Shown piece after piece: positions 6,267 through 8,499 of a stretch of 8,499 nt of DNA; position 1 is the first letter of the stretch; every line of letters starts with the position of its first letter. The DNA comes from an uncultured Elusimicrobium sp. (GTDB taxonomy: Bacteria; Elusimicrobiota; Elusimicrobia; Elusimicrobiales; Elusimicrobiaceae). The stretch is taken from the NCBI GenBank assembly GCA_937891135.1, contig CALAFB010000032.1, forward strand, positions 1 through 8,499. The letters are read 5' to 3'. The translations under genes and the position numbers were made by a program. Below the pieces are notes generated by a model. That model made no database searches, was not told the origin of the DNA, and worked only from the letters and a program-made list of their open reading frames with translations.

Positions 6267-7153
6267 TTGTTGGCTCCTTTGACAATCCCCGTTACAATAT
6301 ATGCTCCCCCTACGGCCAAAACCATACCCAGTATTTTGGGAAGGGTTACTTTATCCTGCCCGAAAAAGACGGATAACACGTACGTCATTACCGGGTAGGA
6401 AAGAATGATTGCGGTAGCCTTGCTTAAATCCATATTCCGGATCGCTTGGTACCAATAAGAATTGCCTAAAAAATAGTTCACAAACGCGCTGACTCCCAAC
6501 ACCACCCACAATAGGGGCGCATGCACATCAAACTGAAGCGGCCCCTGGAATGACGCCAGGCACAAACACAAAATCCCCAAGGCCGGCATGGCATACAAGG
6601 CACGGGCGGCGGCAATGGTTTGCGGCCCTAGGTCTTTGGGGAGTTTTTTGGCAAAAATGTGGCTTACCTGATACATCCACAAACACCCCACTACCATTAA
6701 ATCCCCTTTGGCCTGGATAGAGGTTCCCCCTTCTAATACAATTAACCCCACGCCCAGTAAAATTAGTACCGAGCCGCCAATCTGTTTAGCCGTAGGACGC
6801 TCTTTTAAAATGATAGCGGATAAAATAAGCGAATAAATAATTTCAAACTGGTTGGCAATCGCGGCATTGACGGGGGTGGTGTAATTAAGAGCCACCATAA
6901 AAATCGTCATCGGAAGCGCGGTGCCGAACGTCCCCATGGCTAAAGCCCGGGGCCAAACATCGTTGCGAAATAACTTTTGCCATTCCCCGCTTTTACCCAA
7001 ATAAACGCGAAAACAAAGTACCGCGATGAAACACGCCAACAATAAAAACAACGCAGACGTTACATACGGTACCGCCAGTTTAGAAATAACTACGTTAATA
7101 GACGTGGCCAACCACGCCAGCCAAATGGCATAGACAGGTAAAACATTAAACAT
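6263..7153 (-). CDS. EamA/DMT-superfamily transporter (second paralogue)
   Basis: 296 residues and about ten hydrophobic helices, the usual size for a 10-TMS drug/metabolite transporter made of two EamA halves. G-T-F-G-T-A-L-P (74-81), T-T-P-V-N-A-A-I (92-99) and K-E-R-P (117-120) fall in the first half, A-K-K-L-P-K (168-173) in the central loop, and D-L-S-K (232-235) and L-S-Y-P-V (241-245) in the second half. All recur in the neighbouring gene, so the two are tandem paralogues. Substrate and direction are unknown; the family moves amino acids, metabolites or drugs across the inner membrane. I chose the ATG at 7153 over an earlier in-frame start at 7222: the extra residues are polar and encoded inside the preceding gene, while hydrophobic sequence begins right after 7153. 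There is no Shine-Dalgarno sequence. TATAAT sits six bases upstream. The gene begins 17 bp after its paralogue and overlaps the HAD gene by 4 bp. Confidence 0.88.
   Translation of the reverse strand: MFNVLPVYAIWLAWLATSINVVISKLAVPYVTSALFLLLACFIAVLCFRVYLGKSGEWQKLFRNDVWPRALAMGTFGTALPMTIFMVALNYTTPVNAAIANQFEIIYSLILSAIILKERPTAKQIGGSVLILLGVGLIVLEGGTSIQAKGDLMVVGCLWMYQVSHIFAKKLPKDLGPQTIAAARALYAMPALGILCLCLASFQGPLQFDVHAPLLWVVLGVSAFVNYFLGNSYWYQAIRNMDLSKATAIILSYPVMTYVLSVFFGQDKVTLPKILGMVLAVGGAYIVTGIVKGANK
6274..6280 (-). promoter_or_regulatory. Ribosome-binding site of the HAD gene inside the transporter gene
   Basis: The minus strand reads AAAGGAG, seven bases before the ATG at 6266. It lies in the last codons of the second DMT gene and supports the ATGA overlap start. 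Confidence 0.8.
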
Positions 7154-7159
7154 ACTTAT

Positions 7160-7165
7160 ATTATA
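7160..7165 (-). promoter_or_regulatory. TATAAT -10 box six bases before the second DMT gene
   Basis: A perfect TATAAT on the minus strand, then ATAAGT, then the ATG at 7153. The spacing would put the transcription start at or next to the A of the start codon, giving a leaderless mRNA. No purine-rich ribosome site lies near the ATG. No clear -35 box is seen. Confidence 0.5.
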
Positions 7166-7170
7166 CTTTA

Positions 7171-8055
7171 TTAGTGCCCTTCTTTTTGCACGGTTAAACT
7201 GACCCAATACGCCCCCGCACACGTGATGACCAGCCCCAGCACTTGATGTGGGGTTATTTTATCTAACCCCAACGCCGCCGACAATAACAAAGACAACACC
7301 GGGTAGGATAAATAAATCGCCGTTACTTTGCTTAGGTCCAGCGCGCGGATGGCTTTGTACCACACCACCATGGCAAGGCCGTATTTAAATAGCCCCGTAT
7401 ATCCCAGAACAGCAAATGCCGTAGCGGTCGGTTTAAACAAAAACGGTTCCCTAAGTACATACATCACGCCCAAAATAACCAAGAGGGCCGGCAGCGCAAA
7501 CACGTTGCGCGCCATCCCAATGACGTGATAATCCAACTGTTTGGGGAGTTTTTTGGCAACGGTGGACCCGGCTTGCAACATCCACGTGCTGCCCACAATC
7601 AGTAAATCCCCGGTCCAGCGCGGGGTGTATTGCTCTTTGAGTAAAATAATAAGAACGCCCAAAATGACGAGTGCGCTGCCGCCCAGTTGCCCGCGGCTGG
7701 GCCGTTCGTGCAAAAAAATAGCCGCAAACAAAAGGGAATAAATCAGTTCACTTTGCTGCAAAATGGCGGCGTTGCCCGGCGTTGTGTAATGAAGCGCAAT
7801 TAAAAAAACCGTAAACGGCAGGGCCGTGCCAAACGTACCGATAAATAAGAACTGCCACCGGGTTTGCGGAGCAAAGAGTTCCCCCCATTTATGGTGTTTG
7901 TGTATCCACGGCGTGAAATAGAGCACCCCTAATAACGTACCTAAAAAAACAAGCACGGCAGGGCTAATAAGCCCGGCTGCGTATTTGCCCATAATGGGCG
8001 AAAGCCCGACGATCGCCCAGCAAATCCAGGCCGCCGATAATGCCGAATAGTTCAT
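7171..8055 (-). CDS. EamA/DMT-superfamily transporter (first paralogue)
   Basis: 294 residues with about ten transmembrane helices in two EamA-type halves. G-T-F-G-T-A-L-P lies at 73-80, T-T-P-G-N-A-A-I at 91-98, H-E-R-P at 116-119, A-K-K-L-P-K at 167-172, D-L-S-K at 230-233 and L-S-Y-P-V at 239-243. These match the next gene almost position for position, showing an old tandem duplication. It is an inner-membrane transporter of unknown small molecule. A longer reading from a GTG at 8136 is possible but was refused: it would start inside the pilin stop codon, run through the terminator hairpin and add 27 non-membrane residues. The chosen ATG at 8055 has TATAAT exactly six bases upstream and no Shine-Dalgarno sequence, as in the paralogue. 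It probably opens the operon that runs down to 3291. Confidence 0.88.
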   Translation of the reverse strand: MNYSALSAAWICWAIVGLSPIMGKYAAGLISPAVLVFLGTLLGVLYFTPWIHKHHKWGELFAPQTRWQFLFIGTFGTALPFTVFLIALHYTTPGNAAILQQSELIYSLLFAAIFLHERPSRGQLGGSALVILGVLIILLKEQYTPRWTGDLLIVGSTWMLQAGSTVAKKLPKQLDYHVIGMARNVFALPALLVILGVMYVLREPFLFKPTATAFAVLGYTGLFKYGLAMVVWYKAIRALDLSKVTAIYLSYPVLSLLLSAALGLDKITPHQVLGLVITCAGAYWVSLTVQKEGH

Positions 8056-8061
8056 ATTGTC

Positions 8062-8067
8062 ATTATA
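8062..8067 (-). promoter_or_regulatory. TATAAT -10 box six bases before the first DMT gene
   Basis: A perfect TATAAT on the minus strand, then GACAAT, then the ATG at 8055. It follows the pilin terminator, where a new promoter is expected. The spacing predicts a leaderless transcript. The upstream bases are pyrimidine-rich (TTCCTTCCC), so no ribosome site is present. TTGTAA lies 20 bp upstream, too far for a standard -35. Confidence 0.6.
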
Positions 8068-8091
8068 TAATTTTAAAAGGGAAGGAATTAC

Positions 8092-8117
8092 AAAAAGGCC
8101 CGCTTTTTTAGCGGGCC
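8092..8117 (-). terminator. Rho-independent terminator of the pilin-like gene
   Basis: GGCCCGC (8097-8103) pairs perfectly with GCGGGCC (8111-8117) around a 7-base loop. On the minus strand it is followed by TTTTTG. It begins about 18 bases after the stop codon of the pilin-like gene and separates it from the transporter operon. Confidence 0.92.
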
Positions 8118-8135
8118 GGTAGGTTTGAAGATTCA

Positions 8136-8499
8136 CTATTTTACTTCACACCTATTACTGCCGCATAGTTTGGGGCAGAATGAGCTGTTGGTTCCGTTGT
8201 AACACGTAATTTTCCCATCGGAAACCATCATCTGCAAATAATACTGGTATCCGGCAATTCCGTCATTAAAACTATCCATACGATTGGCATACAAAGTAGT
8301 ACCGCCATCCCATTCATATACCCAACCTTTGGTTACTATGCAACGCTCGCTATCGCCTAAACAAGAAATTACTTCTCCCGGTAAGGATAGGTCCATATTA
8401 GTGAATAAATCTCTCGTACACGGATGAAAAAGCATATCATCTACCTCTCCATGTTGTAATACACACAATTGATACCCCTTATACACTTCATTTAATAAG
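8136..8499 (-). CDS. Type IV pilin-like (prepilin family) protein, C-terminal part
   Basis: 120 residues are visible and the frame stays open to the window edge, so the N-terminus is missing; the GTG at 8484-8486 is not a likely start. The fragment has eight cysteines, enough for four disulfides, several aromatic residues, and a Gly/Asn/Cys-rich end (C-P-K-L-C-G-S-N-R-C). This looks like the exported globular head of the pilin-like proteins that are abundant in Elusimicrobiota, in which an N-terminal prepilin peptide and hydrophobic helix come first; those would lie to the right of the window. The call rests on remembered resemblance, since the diagnostic N-terminus cannot be seen. Any other small disulfide-rich exported protein remains possible. 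It is followed by its own terminator, so it is transcribed separately from the transporters. Confidence 0.6.
   Translation of the reverse strand, partial: LLNEVYKGYQLCVLQHGEVDDMLFHPCTRDLFTNMDLSLPGEVISCLGDSERCIVTKGWVYEWDGGTTLYANRMDSFNDGIAGYQYYLQMMVSDGKITCYNGTNSSFCPKLCGSNRCEVK

Noticed and set aside
7154..7222. N-terminal extension of the second DMT transporter to 7222
   Set aside because: The added residues are basic, lie inside the preceding gene, and come before the TATAAT box that matches the one in the paralogue.
8056..8136. N-terminal extension of the first DMT transporter to a GTG at 8136
   Set aside because: It would begin inside the pilin stop codon, run through the terminator hairpin and add 27 residues not seen in the paralogue.
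8484..8486. GTG as the start of a 116-residue pilin-like gene
   Set aside because: The frame is open to the window edge, and the sequence begins in the middle of what looks like a pilin head, so the gene is simply cut.

Overview
This 8.5 kb window reads entirely on the minus strand. It most resembles a genome of the Elusimicrobiota. The basis is the cysteine-rich pilin-like C-terminus at the right edge, a style I associate with the many type IV pilin-like genes of that phylum, together with the general protein style. This is inference from memory, not a search, and the lineage could be wrong. There are no tRNA, rRNA, insertion sequences, CRISPR arrays or phage genes.

Reading in the direction of transcription (right to left): (1) the 3' part of a pilin-like gene (8136-8499), closed by a clear Rho-independent terminator. 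(2) A tandem pair of paralogous EamA/DMT-type membrane transporters (7171-8055 and 6263-7153). Each has a perfect TATAAT exactly six bases before its ATG and no Shine-Dalgarno sequence, the arrangement expected of leaderless transcripts. (3) A HAD-family phosphatase (5415-6266), a stand-alone FTCD_C/FchA-like cyclodeaminase/cyclohydrolase (4834-5406) and a 520-residue all-helical protein of unknown family (3291-4853). These three are tightly packed (ATGA overlap, 8 bp gap, 20 bp overlap), and each has a good Shine-Dalgarno sequence. (4) After a 73 bp gap with a promoter and an inverted repeat, a 1011-residue protein (182-3217). It has an N-terminal GYF_2-like domain, a very long acidic Pro/Ala/Glu-rich linker with 26-residue tandem repeats, one clear transmembrane helix, a small C-terminal domain and a Lys/Arg/Thr tail. 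It is closed by a strong terminator. The first 124 bases are AT-rich and look like the upstream region of another leftward gene outside the window.

How the genes work together: the transporter-HAD-FTCD_C-520aa block is probably co-transcribed, but I see no obvious shared pathway. The HAD enzyme and cyclodeaminase suggest small-molecule and folate one-carbon housekeeping, with uptake or export by the DMT pair. The parts without a known role are the 520-residue repeat protein, the GYF_2 membrane protein and the matching leaderless starts. I do not see a recognisable defence, secretion or biosynthetic system.
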